The translations under genes and the position numbers were made by a program. This document shows, piece by piece, positions 1-9,516 of a DNA stretch of 64,000 nucleotides. Origin of the DNA: Oscillospiraceae bacterium (GTDB lineage: Bacteria > Bacillota > Clostridia > Christensenellales > QALW01). The stretch lies in assembly GCA_022009755.1 (NCBI GenBank), contig CP091722.1, positions 1,496,001-1,560,000 on the forward strand. The letters are read 5' to 3'. The notes beneath the pieces are model-generated. The model was not told the DNA's origin and ran no database searches. It was given only the letters and a program-made list of their open reading frames with translations. The stretch's first letter is position 1. Every line of letters starts with the position of its first letter.

Positions 1-440
1 TCAAGAATAGTGCCGGAGCCGATAACGCGGTGCTCCGGGATTCCGCTGATCTTGCAGAATACATATGTCAGCACATCCACGGGGTTGCTTACGATTATGT
101 ACAGGGCGTTGGGGGCGTATTTGGTGATCTCGCCGGCGATCTCTTTTATAACATTTACATTGTTCTGAGCAAGGTCTATACGCGTCTGGTTTGCCTTGCG
201 GGGCATACCGGAGGTTATAACCACGATATCGGAACCCTCCGCGTCCTTATAATCGCCTGCATAAATCTTTATCGGAGCACAGAAGGGGGTGCCCTGCTGA
301 ATGTCCATAGCCTCGCCCAGCGCTTTTTCCTTGTTTATGTCGATAAGCACAAGCTCTGAGGCCAATCCGCTTACCGTCATTGTGTAGGTAATGGTGCTGC
401 CGACGCTTCCCGCACCGATAATAGTAACCTTACGACTCAT
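1..440 (-). CDS. LDH/MDH-family 2-hydroxyacid dehydrogenase, C-terminus cut by window edge
   Basis: NAD-dependent interconversion of a 2-oxoacid and a 2-hydroxyacid in the cytoplasm. The first ~146 residues are present. They show the Rossmann motif GAGSVGS near residue 9, the NAD-binding acidic turn VLIDIN, the SNPVDVLTY motif and the GSGT segment typical of lactate dehydrogenases. The substrate loop, however, reads SGMPRKANQTR: the residue that is Gln in lactate dehydrogenases is Arg, as in malate dehydrogenases. Start is the ATG at 440, preceded by AAAGGAAG. The gene runs leftward out of the window, so the catalytic His is not visible. Family is secure; lactate versus malate is open. Confidence 0.85.
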   Translation of the reverse strand, partial: MSRKVTIIGAGSVGSTITYTMTVSGLASELVLIDINKEKALGEAMDIQQGTPFCAPIKIYAGDYKDAEGSDIVVITSGMPRKANQTRIDLAQNNVNVIKEIAGEITKYAPNALYIIVSNPVDVLTYVFCKISGIPEHRVIGSGTIL

Positions 441-728
441 GTTTCTGCTTCCTTTCAGTGTTCACTTAATTTTTATTTTTGTTTACGGCATTGCTTTTTG
501 CCGAAGCGGATAAGGTTCTGCCGGCTCCGCCCTCCCGGAGTGCATATGTTTGCCCTCCGCCGCGGTTTTAGCCCTAAATGCGGCATTAAACCATTTATCC
601 TTTCCAAGTATAACACATAAATCGATATTAAAAAAGCGATTTTGCATAAAAAATCGAAAAAAAGTTACCGATATAATCCCGCGTATGCACTTTTCTGTTT
701 TTCCCTTTCCCCGCGCGGCCTTTTGCCG
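441..728. other. Intergenic region between divergent dehydrogenase and rarA
   Basis: AT-rich divergent spacer with several poly-T/poly-A tracts around 590-665 and no convincing gene. It should hold the leftward promoter of the dehydrogenase; I see no clear consensus for it. Confidence 0.4.
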
Positions 729-757
729 TTGTAATGCCGCGCGGTTTATGCTATAAT
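729..757 (+). promoter_or_regulatory. Sigma-70-type promoter of rarA
   Basis: TTGTAA at 729-734, a 17-base spacer and TATAAT at 752-757, followed by AAGGAGCGG and the rarA ATG at 781. The transcript leader would be only about 17 bases. Confidence 0.7.
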
Positions 758-780
758 ACAGTAGTATTAAGGAGCGGAAT

Positions 781-2121
781 ATGGATTTTTTTGATATGCA
801 GGCGGATATGAACGCACCGCTTGCCCAGCGCATGCGTCCGCGCACTCTGGACGAATTTCTCGGTCAGCAGCATCTGCTTGCCCCCGGCTGCCTTCTGCGC
901 CGGGCAATAGAGGCCGACCGCATGACCTCGTGTATTTTTTACGGCCCGCCGGGAACGGGCAAAACAAGCCTTGCCAAAATAATATCCCTGCGGGGCAACG
1001 CCGCCTTTGAGCAGCTTAACGCCGTTACGGCGGGGGTGCCGGAGCTGCGCGGGATAATATCCGCCGCAAGAGAGCGCTCAAAGCTGTACGGACGTGTTAC
1101 CTATCTTCTGTTGGACGAATGCCACAGGTGGAGCAAGGCGCAGTCCGACGCGCTGCTTCCCGCCATGGAGGACGGCACGGTGCGCCTTATCGGCTCCACC
1201 ACCGAAAACCCCAACATCGCCATGACTCCGGCCATCCTTTCGCGGTGCATGGTATTTCAGTTCTATCCCCTCTCCCCCGATGATATACGCACCGCCCTGC
1301 TGCGCGCAATAAGCGACCGGGAGCGCGGCTACGGCAATACGGATCTTACCGTCACCCCGGAGGCAATAGAGCATTTTGTCTTCAGCGCGGGAGGGGATGT
1401 GCGCGCCGCCTACAACGGTCTTGAGCTTGCGGTGCTGTCCCAAAAGCCCGACGCAAGCGGGCGCATCACCGTGGACAAAACCGCCGCGGAGCAGTCGGTG
1501 CAGCAAAAAACAATACCGTGCGACGAATCCGCCTTTTATGATATGCTCTCCGCCTTTTGTAAGTCCTTACGCGGCTCGGACTGCAACGCCGCCCTTTTCT
1601 GGGCCTGCCGCATGCTGCGCGCCGGCGTTGACCCCCGCACCGTGGCGCGCAGGCTGATGGTGCACGCCTCGGAGGATGTGGGGCTTGCCGACCCCATGGC
1701 CCTGCTTCAGGCGCAGGCCGCCCTTACCTCCGTGGAAAAAATCGGCATGCCGGAATGTCTGCTTAACCTCAGCCAGGCCATAGCCTATGTATGCGCCGCT
1801 CCAAAAAGCAACAGCGCCCTTGGCATCCATGCGGCATGGGCGGCGGCCGATAAGCCGGTAAGCGTCCCGGCTCACCTGCGGGATACCCACTACCGCGGAT
1901 ACGAAACCCTCGGCAGCGGAAAGGGCTATAAATATCCCCATGATTATCCCGACCATTATACCCCGCAGCAATATATGCCAAGCGGCATGGAAAACGAGGT
2001 GTTCTTCACCTATTCGCAGCAGGGCGCCGAGGCGGCAATGGCGCAGCGACAAAAGGAAAGAGAACGCCGCCGTCACGAAGGCGCCGAGGTGACAGACGGC
2101 AAAAAAAGCACCGATGGCTGA
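781..2121 (+). CDS. rarA: Replication-associated recombination protein A (RarA/MgsA AAA+ ATPase)
   Basis: 446-residue AAA+ ATPase that acts at stalled replication forks, related to clamp loaders and eukaryotic WRNIP1. The N-terminus has the family opening (PLAQRMRPRTLDEFLGQQHL), Walker A GPPGTGKTS near residue 58, Walker B LLLDECHRWSKAQSD near residue 108 and the sensor-1 segment GSTTENP. The C-terminal tetramerisation half follows (AWAAADKPVSVPAHLRD, then YKYPHDYPDH), ending in a charged tail. Length matches the family and the reading frame is intact. Start ATG 781 sits 6 bases after AGGAGCG. Single-gene unit by its own promoter. Confidence 0.95.
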   Translation: MDFFDMQADMNAPLAQRMRPRTLDEFLGQQHLLAPGCLLRRAIEADRMTSCIFYGPPGTGKTSLAKIISLRGNAAFEQLNAVTAGVPELRGIISAARERSKLYGRVTYLLLDECHRWSKAQSDALLPAMEDGTVRLIGSTTENPNIAMTPAILSRCMVFQFYPLSPDDIRTALLRAISDRERGYGNTDLTVTPEAIEHFVFSAGGDVRAAYNGLELAVLSQKPDASGRITVDKTAAEQSVQQKTIPCDESAFYDMLSAFCKSLRGSDCNAALFWACRMLRAGVDPRTVARRLMVHASEDVGLADPMALLQAQAALTSVEKIGMPECLLNLSQAIAYVCAAPKSNSALGIHAAWAAADKPVSVPAHLRDTHYRGYETLGSGKGYKYPHDYPDHYTPQQYMPSGMENEVFFTYSQQGAEAAMAQRQKERERRRHEGAEVTDGKKSTDG

Positions 2122-2214
2122 CCCACCGTGCGGATACCTTCATATATCATATTATATAAAGCCCGGCATTTGCCGCAAGCATAACCATAACAAGCATGAA
2201 AGCGAGGCAAAGAA

Positions 2215-3880
2215 ATGAAAAGCGACATCGAAATAGCCCAGAGCGCACACCTTGAGCCCATAACGGATATAGCGGCCAAGGCCGGAATAGCACCGGAATA
2301 CCTTGAGCCCTACGGCAGATATAAGGCCAAGCTGCTGCCCGGATGCGTGGAAAACAAGCCCCGCAAGGGCAAGCTGATACTGGTGACCGCCATAAACCCC
2401 ACTCCTGCGGGCGAGGGCAAAACCACCGTCAGCATAGGTCTTGCCGACGCGCTTACGGAGGCGGGCGAAAAATGTATGCTGGCGCTGCGCGAGCCGTCTC
2501 TCGGCCCCGTGTTCGGGGTAAAGGGCGGCGCAGCGGGCGGCGGGTATTCACAGATTGTGCCCATGGAGGATCTCAACCTGCATTTTACCGGCGACCTTCA
2601 CGCAATAACCAGCGCCAATAACCTGCTTGCCGCCATGATAGACAACCACATATACTTCGGCAACGAGCTGGGCTTTGATCTTAAACATCACCTGGCGGCG
2701 CTGCATGGATATGAACGACCGCGAGCTGCGCAGCATAATAGGAGGCGTGGGCGTGCGCACAAACGGCGTAATGCGTCAGGACTCCTTTGATATAACCGCC
2801 GCCAGCGAAATAATGGCAATACTGTGCGTAAGCCGGGATATAAACGACCTCAAAAAGCGGCTGGGCGATATAATCGCCGGCTACACCGCCGCCGGGGAGC
2901 CCATACGCGCCCGCGACCTCAACGCGCAAGGGGCAATGTGCGCCCTGCTTAAGGATGCGATAAAGCCCAACCTCGTGCAGACCCTCGCCGGCACTCCGGC
3001 GCTTATTCACGGCGGCCCCTTTGCCAACATCGCCCATGGCTGCAACAGCATAATAGCCACCGACCACGCCCTTCGCCTTGCGGACTACTGCGTAACGGAG
3101 GCCGGCTTCGGCGCGGACCTCGGCGCGGAAAAATTTCTTGATATAAAATGCCGTCTGGGCGGCTTCTTCCCCGATGCCTGTGTGCTGGTGGCCACCGTGC
3201 GCGCCCTCAAGTCCCACGGTGGAGTGCCCAAGGCGGAGCTTGACCGTCCCGATCCGCGTGCATTGGCAGCAGGGCTTGAAAACCTGGGCAAGCATATTGA
3301 AAACCTTACAAAGGTATATTCCCTGCCCGTTGCGGTGGCAATAAACCGCTTTGCCTCCGATACACCGGAGGAGATAGCGCAGGTGCAGCAATACTGCATG
3401 TGCGCAGGCGTTAAAGCCGTAGAGGCCGATGTCTGGGGGCGCGGCGGAAAGGGTGCCGCAGAGCTTGCCGAAACAGTCACGGAGCTGTGCGGGGCAAAGC
3501 ATGCCGCCCCGACCTTTGCCTACTCCCCCGATATGTCCCTGCGGGAAAAAATAGAGGCCGTCGCCGTCCGCATTTACGGCGCGGACGGAGTGGACTTTTC
3601 CCCTGCGGCGCTCGTTCAGCTTGAAAATCTCGAAAAGCTGGGCTGCGCCTCCATGCCCGTATGTATAGCCAAAACGCAGTATTCCCTGTCGGACAACCCC
3701 CGGCTTTCCGCCCGCCCCCGCGGCTTTAGCATAAAGGTAAGCCAGCTGCGTCTGAGCGCCGGCGCAGGCTTTACAGTTGTTCTTACGGGTGATATAATGA
3801 CCATGCCGGGGCTGCCCCGCGTACCCGCCGCCTGCAAAATAGATGTAACGCCGGAGGGCAAAATAACCGGGCTGTTCTGA
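2215..3880 (+). CDS. fhs: Formate--tetrahydrofolate ligase, frameshifted near 2683
   Basis: ATP-dependent ligation of formate to THF giving 10-formyl-THF, the entry to C1 metabolism. Residues 1-155 include the P-loop TPAGEGKTTVSIGLAD and GPVFGVKGGAAGGGY. The rest (from ITWRRCMDMNDRELR, one frame over) continues through AGFGADLGAEKF and the C-terminus TGDIMTMPGLPR. The two parts join at CTTAAACATC (about 2681-2690): restoring two A (AAA AAC) gives an alignment of normal family length (~555 aa). Whether the gene is truly broken or miscalled cannot be decided here; no other copy is in the window. Start ATG 2215 follows GAGGCAAAGAA. Confidence 0.9.
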
Positions 3881-4001
3881 GCCTGCGCGCATACGGCAAA
3901 AGCACGGCAGCACAAACAAAAAAACACGGCAGCATAAACAAATGTAAACACAAAATATATTCAAACTCATACTCCGCTTTAAGGAGTGAAAGGAAGCAAA
4001 C

Positions 4002-5454
4002 ATGTCCAAGGTAAGAACCCGTTTTGCCCCGTCTCCCACGGGATATATGCACATAGGCAACCTCCGCACCGCCCTTTACGGCTATCTCTACGCCAAACCA
4101 AGGCGGCAAATTCATACTCCGCATAGAGGATACCGATCAGGAACGCTATGTGGCGGATGCCTGCGATGTTATTTTCGGCACCCTTAAGCAGTGCGGGCTT
4201 AACTGGGACGAGGGCCCCGATAAGGACGGCGGCTGCGGCCCGTATGTGCAGAGCGAGCGCCGGGCGCTGTATATGCAGTACGCCCTTAAGCTTGTGGAAA
4301 GCGGCGATGCCTACTACTGCTTCTGCACCGACGAGGCTTTGGAGCAGCGCCGTGCTGAAATGACGGCGCAGGGGCTTACCTATAAATACGATAAAAAATG
4401 CCTCTCTATCCCCAAGGAGGAGGCGCGCCGCCGCGCCGAGGCGGGAGAGCCCTTTACGATACGGCAGAATGTTCCCCTTTCCGGCACCGTCACCTATCAT
4501 GACGCCGTTTTCGGGGATATAACCGTGGACTGCGCCGACCTTGACGATATGGTGCTTATAAAAACCGACGGTCTGCCCACCTACAACTTTGCAAATGTGG
4601 TGGATGATCACCTTATGGGCATCACCCATGTAATGCGAGGCAGCGAGTATCTCTCCAGCACCCCCAAATACACGCTGCTTTATAAGGCCTTCGGCTGGGA
4701 GGAGCCAGTATATGTACACCTCCCGCTCATAATGAAGGATCAGCACAATAAGCTCAGCAAGCGAAACGGCGACGCCAGCTATCAGGACCTTATAGCCAAG
4801 GGCTATCTTTCCGATGCCGTGCTAAACTATATCGCGCTTTTGGGCTGGAATCCCGGCACGAATCAGGAGATATTCTCGCGTGAGGAGCTTATCGCCGCCT
4901 TTGATATCTCCGGCATAAGCAAATCCCCCGCGCTTTTTGACCCCGCCAAGCTCAGATGGATGAACGGCGAATATATAAAGGCTCTGCCCTTTGAGGAATT
5001 CTGCCGCATTGCCGCCCCGTGGCTGGATAAATCCGTGGCCTGCGGCCGCTACGACTACACACTTTTGTGCGCGCTGCTGCACAGCCGCACCGAGGTGCTC
5101 AGCGATATCCCCGCCATGGTGGAATTCCTTCCCGAGGTGGCGCCGCACGATACCGAGCTTTACCTGCACAAAAAATTCAAGCTCACACCCGAGCTTGCGC
5201 TTTCGGCCATAAAGCTGTGCCGGGACGCTTTGAGTGCGCTTCCCTCCTTTGACGCCGCCTCGGTGCACGATTGCCTTATAGGCGTAGCGCAGGAAAACGC
5301 AATGAAAAACGGTCAGGTGCTTTGGCCGGTGCGTGTTGCCCTCACCGGGCTTCAAAGCACTCCCGGCGGCGCCGTGGAGCTTGCCGAAATACTGGGACGC
5401 GAAGAAACCCTGCGCCGTCTTGATGCCGCAATTGAAAAGCTGTCCGGCTGCTGA
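4002..5454 (+). CDS. gltX: Glutamyl-tRNA synthetase, frameshifted near 4095
   Basis: Class I aminoacyl-tRNA synthetase charging tRNA-Glu (and possibly tRNA-Gln, since such bacteria often use GatCAB). The HIGH signature is at RFAPSPTGYMHIG (residues 6-18) and the KMSKS-type loop is NKLSKRNGD. The N-terminal 32 residues are in one frame; GGKFILRIEDTDQERY and the rest are in the next. The break lies in the A3 run at 4095-4097 (GCCAAACCAAGG); restoring A5 gives AKNQGGKF, matching the spacing of E. coli GltX (ARNHGGEF). Total ~484 aa, normal. Start ATG 4002 follows AAGGAGTGAAAGGAAG. An essential gene, so a real null allele is unlikely. Confidence 0.93.
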
Positions 5455-5641
5455 GCCCGCAGGCACGCAGGGTAAGGCAGCTCCGGCCGCACTGCCCGGC
5501 GGGCAATATTTCAAAAGCGGCCTGCACAATATACAATGCGCATTTAACATTTAATACGAAATAAATACGAAAATCAACGCTATAATGCCTTTGCAAGGTA
5601 CGGTCCTCCGTCCGGTGCAAACGCAGCGAAAGGAGTTCCAT

Positions 5642-7026
5642 ATGATACCGGATAAAACAGCAATAGCCGCCGCTTTGGCCCGCGCAAAACGCACGGGTGC
5701 GGATTTCAGCGAGCTTTATTTTGAAGACACGGTAAGCCAAAGCCTCGGGCTTGTAAGCAGCAGCATAGAGGACGCCGTCAGCGCGCGCAATATCGGTGTG
5801 GGCATACGCCTGCTCAAGGACAAACGCTGTGTTTACGCCTACGGCAACGATGTAAGCCCCTCCGGGCTGCTGGCCTTGGCCGACAGTGCGGCGGCGGCCC
5901 TGAGCGGCAGCGCGGAAATACGGGATATCGTGCTTACGCCGGCATATGTGCCCCGCATGAACCCCATTGTTATTCCCTGTCATAAGGGGGATATCCGCCG
6001 CAAGGCCGACCTGCTGCGCCGCGCCGATGCCGCCGCGCGCGCAAAAAGCCCGGAGATAGCGCAGGTCAACGCCGCCGTGCGCGAGCAGTACAAAACGGTG
6101 ATAATAGCCAACAGCGAGGGGCTTTACGCGCAGGACGAGCGCGCCTACTGCCGCTTCTTCGTCTCCGCCGTTGCCCACTCCGCAGGCGAAAACCAAAGCG
6201 GCAGCGCCTCTCCCGGCGCCCATGCCGGCAGCGAATTTTTGGACACTCTTGATATCGATGCCTTGGCCCGCTCCGCGGCGGACTGCGCCGTTACCATGCT
6301 GCACGCGCCGCTGTGCCCCGCCGGCATAATGCCGGTTGTAATGGACAACGGCTTCGGCGGCGTAATATTCCACGAGGCCTGCGGCCACTCGCTGGAGGCC
6401 ACCAGCGTGGCCCGCGGCAATTCGGTATTCTGCGGCAAGCTGGGAACCCGCATAGGCAGCGAAAAAGTAACCGCCTATGACGACGGCACCATCCCCGGCG
6501 CATGGGGCTCCCTCAATATCAACGATGAGGGCGAGCCCACAAGGCGCATAAAGCTGCTGGATAAGGGCGTGCTTACAAGCTATATGATAGACAAGCTCGG
6601 CTCCCGCCGCATGAATATGCCCTCCACCGGCAGCGGACGGCGCGAATCCTACCGCTTCGCCCCCACCTCCCGCATGACCAACACCTTCATCGCTCCGGGG
6701 CAGGACGAAAACTCCGATATAATAGCCTCGGTGGAAACGGGCTTTATGCCGCAAAAATGGGGGGCGGCTCCGTAAACCCCGTAACCTGTGAGTTCAACTT
6801 TGCCGTGCTTGAGGGCTACCTTATCAAAAACGGCCGTATCTCCACCCCCGTGCGCGGCGCCACCCTTATAGGCCGCGGCGACGAAATACTCTTCAACATC
6901 GATATGGTGGGCAAGGATATGACCATGGGCCAGGGAATGTGCGGCTCCGAAAGCGGCAGCATCCCCGCAAATGTCGGTCAGCCCATGATACGCATAAGCA
7001 GCATAAGCGTAGGCGGCAAGAGCTAA
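5642..7026 (+). CDS. tldD: TldD family metalloprotease, frameshifted near 6743
   Basis: TldD normally works with PmbA/TldE as a heterodimeric Zn protease degrading unfolded peptides and maturing some modified peptides. The metal site HEACGHSLEATSVARGNS (HExxxH) is present near residue 245. The C-terminal ~90 residues (MGGGSVNPVT through IRISSISVGG) are in another frame; the join is GGCTTTATGCC at 6741-6750, where a lost T (T4 to T3) restores GFYAAKMGGGS. Start ATG 5642 follows AAAGGAGTTCCAT; the longer upstream frame is not needed. No pmbA partner is in the window. Confidence 0.9.
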
Positions 7027-7043
7027 GCAAAACCGGAGGCATC

Positions 7044-8441
7044 ATGGTATTCAGCGATCTGAAATTCATATATATCTTTCTGCCGGTGTTTTTCCTGCTG
7101 TATTTTCTCATTCCCCGGCGCTTTTCCAACCTGTTTGTGTTTTTCGCAAGCCTGGTCTTCTACACCCTGGGAACACTGGACCGCCCGCTGTATGCCCTGC
7201 TTTTCCTTGCCGATATATTCGTAACCTTTTTGGCCGGGCTTATGATACAAGATCATCCCCGGCACAAAAGGCTGCTGCTCGTGCTGGCTGCGGTATACAA
7301 CTTCGGGCTGCTTTTTGCCTTCAAATATCAGGGCTTTATCTGCTCCGGCATAAACTCCCTGCTGCCCGAAAACATGCAGATACCCCTTCTTAATCTCGTG
7401 CTGCCCGTAGGCATCAGCTTCTATACCTTTCAGGCCATGTCCTATGTTGCGGATGTCTACCGCGGCAATATCCGCGCCGAACGCTCCTTTGTTGATTACG
7501 GCGCATATATCTCCATGTTCCCGCAGCTTGTGGCAGGCCCCATAGTAACCTACCCCGATATCCGCCGCGAGCTCAAGCGCCGCACCTTCAGCCTTGATAA
7601 TTTCTCTCAGGGGCTCAAGCTGTTTGCGGCGGGGCTGGGTTATAAGGTAATAATAGCCAACAACATAGGCGGTATGTGGCGGGATGTCACGGGAATCGGC
7701 TTTGACAGCCTTTCCACCCCCTATGCATGGCTTGCCGCAATTGCCTATTCCCTCCAGCTGTATTTTGATTTTTACGGCTATTCCCTCATGGCAAAGGGCA
7801 TGGGGCGCATGATGGGCTTTACCATTCCGGACAACTTCAACGATCCCTACATTTCCGTAAGCATGACGGAATTCTGGCGCAGATGGCACATGACCCTGAG
7901 CAGCTGGTTCCGCGATTATGTCTATATCCCCTTGGGGGGCAGCCGCTGCGGGCGCATGCGCACCTTCTTCAACCTGCTTGTCGTGTGGTTGCTTACTGGG
8001 CTTTGGCACGGGGCGGACTGGAACTTTCTCATCTGGGGGCTTGTGATATTCGTTATTATCGCAATTGAAAAGCTGGGGCTTAAAAATTTCCTTGATAAGC
8101 ACCGCATTGCGGGCCACATCTATATGCTGCTGCTTATTCCCCTGTTCTGGTCGATATTTGCCATCACCGATCTTTCTCAGCTGGGCGGCTTCTTTTCAAG
8201 GCTTTTCCCCTTCGGCGCACAGCCGGAATTCGTGGTGCACTTGGATGTCGCGGTTTTCCTTAAGCAGTACGGCGTGCTGTTTTTGGCGGGCATACTGCTC
8301 TCCACGCCGCTTGGCCGCAAAATATACCTTCGCATAAAGGATAACGCCCTGGGCGCGGTGGTGCTTTGCGCAATATTCGCCCTGAGCGTCTATTTCCTAT
8401 GCATCGGCCTTAACGACCCCTTCCTTTATTTCCGGTTCTGA
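7044..8441 (+). CDS. MBOAT family O-acyltransferase (AlgI/DltB-like)
   Basis: Polytopic membrane protein of ~465 aa that passes an acyl (often acetyl) group across the membrane to an extracellular polymer. Signature stretches are FQAMSYVADVYRG, LVAGPIV, EFWRRWHMTLSSWFRDYVYIPLGGSR and LTGLWHGADWNFLIWG; the His in GLWHGA is the family catalytic residue. About ten to twelve hydrophobic segments are visible. Start ATG 7044 follows CCGGAGGCATC, 17 bases after tldD. The downstream SGNH-domain protein is the expected partner for the extracellular transfer step. The polymer substrate (teichoic acid, exopolysaccharide or peptidoglycan) is not shown by sequence. Confidence 0.9.
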   Translation: MVFSDLKFIYIFLPVFFLLYFLIPRRFSNLFVFFASLVFYTLGTLDRPLYALLFLADIFVTFLAGLMIQDHPRHKRLLLVLAAVYNFGLLFAFKYQGFICSGINSLLPENMQIPLLNLVLPVGISFYTFQAMSYVADVYRGNIRAERSFVDYGAYISMFPQLVAGPIVTYPDIRRELKRRTFSLDNFSQGLKLFAAGLGYKVIIANNIGGMWRDVTGIGFDSLSTPYAWLAAIAYSLQLYFDFYGYSLMAKGMGRMMGFTIPDNFNDPYISVSMTEFWRRWHMTLSSWFRDYVYIPLGGSRCGRMRTFFNLLVVWLLTGLWHGADWNFLIWGLVIFVIIAIEKLGLKNFLDKHRIAGHIYMLLLIPLFWSIFAITDLSQLGGFFSRLFPFGAQPEFVVHLDVAVFLKQYGVLFLAGILLSTPLGRKIYLRIKDNALGAVVLCAIFALSVYFLCIGLNDPFLYFRF

Positions 8442-8504
8442 TCGTCTTTTGTTAATAAAAGCCGGGCACGGCCGAAAAACGCAATTCACAATCGAGGTGT
8501 TTAT

Positions 8505-9356
8505 ATGCGCTTTATCAAAAAATACTTCTTTCTTTTACTTATGGCAATAGTAATAACGGTGTCCGTGCCGTTTGTCATAAAATCCGCAATAGATAAAAAC
8601 GCCCGCACCGAGGGCGATGCCGCAGAGGAGCCGTGGACGGAAGAGCCTTGGACCCGGGCGCCGCATACGCAAGAGCCGCACATAACGGAGCCCGCCCTGC
8701 CGCAGGATACCGCATCGGCGCTCCCTTCCGACAGCAGTACCCCCGGCAGCGACCTCACTCCCGCGCCCACGCCCTCCCGCGCCCCGGCCGACGCCTCATA
8801 TTTTGACGACGCGCTGTTTATAGGCGATTCCCGCACATCGGGGCTGGAAAGCTACGGTACCCTTAAAAACGCCGATTATTTCTGCTTTGTGGGCATGAGC
8901 GTATACAACATCCGCCAGCGCGAGGCCAATGTAAAGGGGCTTGGCAAAATGACCTTTGATAATTTTATAACGCGTAAGCAGTATAAAAAAATATATATAA
9001 TGCTGGGCTTCAACGAGATCGGCTATCCCAAAAAGAAAACCGTTACCCGCTATAAGGAGCTTATCGACAGCATACGCGCCCTTCAGCCCGATGCCATATT
9101 CTATGTTCAGGCAAATCTTCTTGTCACGGAGCAATGCTCCAAAACCGATAAATATTCGCACAACCCCGATATACTGGAGCTGAACTCCATGCTCTCCGAG
9201 CTTGCGGACAACAAAGAGATATTCTATATCGACATAAACGAGCTTTTCGGCGACGGCAAGGGCAACCTCAGAAACGAGCTTACCGGCGACGGCACCCATG
9301 TCTATGCCAAGTACTACCGCGACTGGTGCGACTGGCTTATATCCAAGGCGGTATAG
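8505..9356 (+). CDS. Membrane-anchored SGNH/GDSL-type hydrolase or transferase
   Basis: 283 aa. One N-terminal membrane segment (residues ~6-24), then a Pro/Glu/Thr-rich linker to about residue 88 containing a repeated EEPWT unit, then an SGNH-type domain facing outside. Block I is FIGDSRTSG (catalytic Ser), the Asn-containing block is IMLGFNEIG, and the catalytic Asp/His pair is in GDGTHVYAKYY near the end. Sixty-three bases after the MBOAT gene with its own GAGGTG site; together they resemble AlgI/AlgX-like or PatA/PatB-like acetylation pairs. Specific substrate unknown. Confidence 0.85.
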   Translation: MRFIKKYFFLLLMAIVITVSVPFVIKSAIDKNARTEGDAAEEPWTEEPWTRAPHTQEPHITEPALPQDTASALPSDSSTPGSDLTPAPTPSRAPADASYFDDALFIGDSRTSGLESYGTLKNADYFCFVGMSVYNIRQREANVKGLGKMTFDNFITRKQYKKIYIMLGFNEIGYPKKKTVTRYKELIDSIRALQPDAIFYVQANLLVTEQCSKTDKYSHNPDILELNSMLSELADNKEIFYIDINELFGDGKGNLRNELTGDGTHVYAKYYRDWCDWLISKAV

Positions 9357-9423
9357 CCCCTTCCCTTTCCGACCGTCTTTTGACCCGTCAGCTTTTTTAC
9401 CGTCCGGCTTGTATGTGCAAACA

Positions 9424-9470
9424 AAAAAGCACGCGCGCAGGCTTATTTTCGCCTGCGCCGTGCTTTTTAT
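9424..9470. terminator. Bidirectional intrinsic terminator
   Basis: Long hairpin with arms AAAGCACG-CGCAGGC and GCCTGCG-CGTGCTTT around the loop TTATTTTC, flanked by A on the left and T on the right. It separates the convergent SGNH gene and the MATE gene. Confidence 0.85.
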
Positions 9471-9516
9471 TTTACGCCCCGCCCTTTCGACGCGCATTTT
9501 TATGCATAATGCTTTT

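Noticed and set aside
2681..4069. Long leftward open frame of 462 aa opposite fhs
   Set aside because: Shadow frame in GC-rich coding DNA; no motif, no RBS, Tyr/Gly/His-biased composition.
2660..4110. Programmed +1 frameshifting at AAA-C in fhs, gltX, iorA and iorB
   Set aside because: No stimulatory element is evident, many unrelated genes are hit, and other sites need -1; error in A runs explains more with less. Kept only as an alternative.
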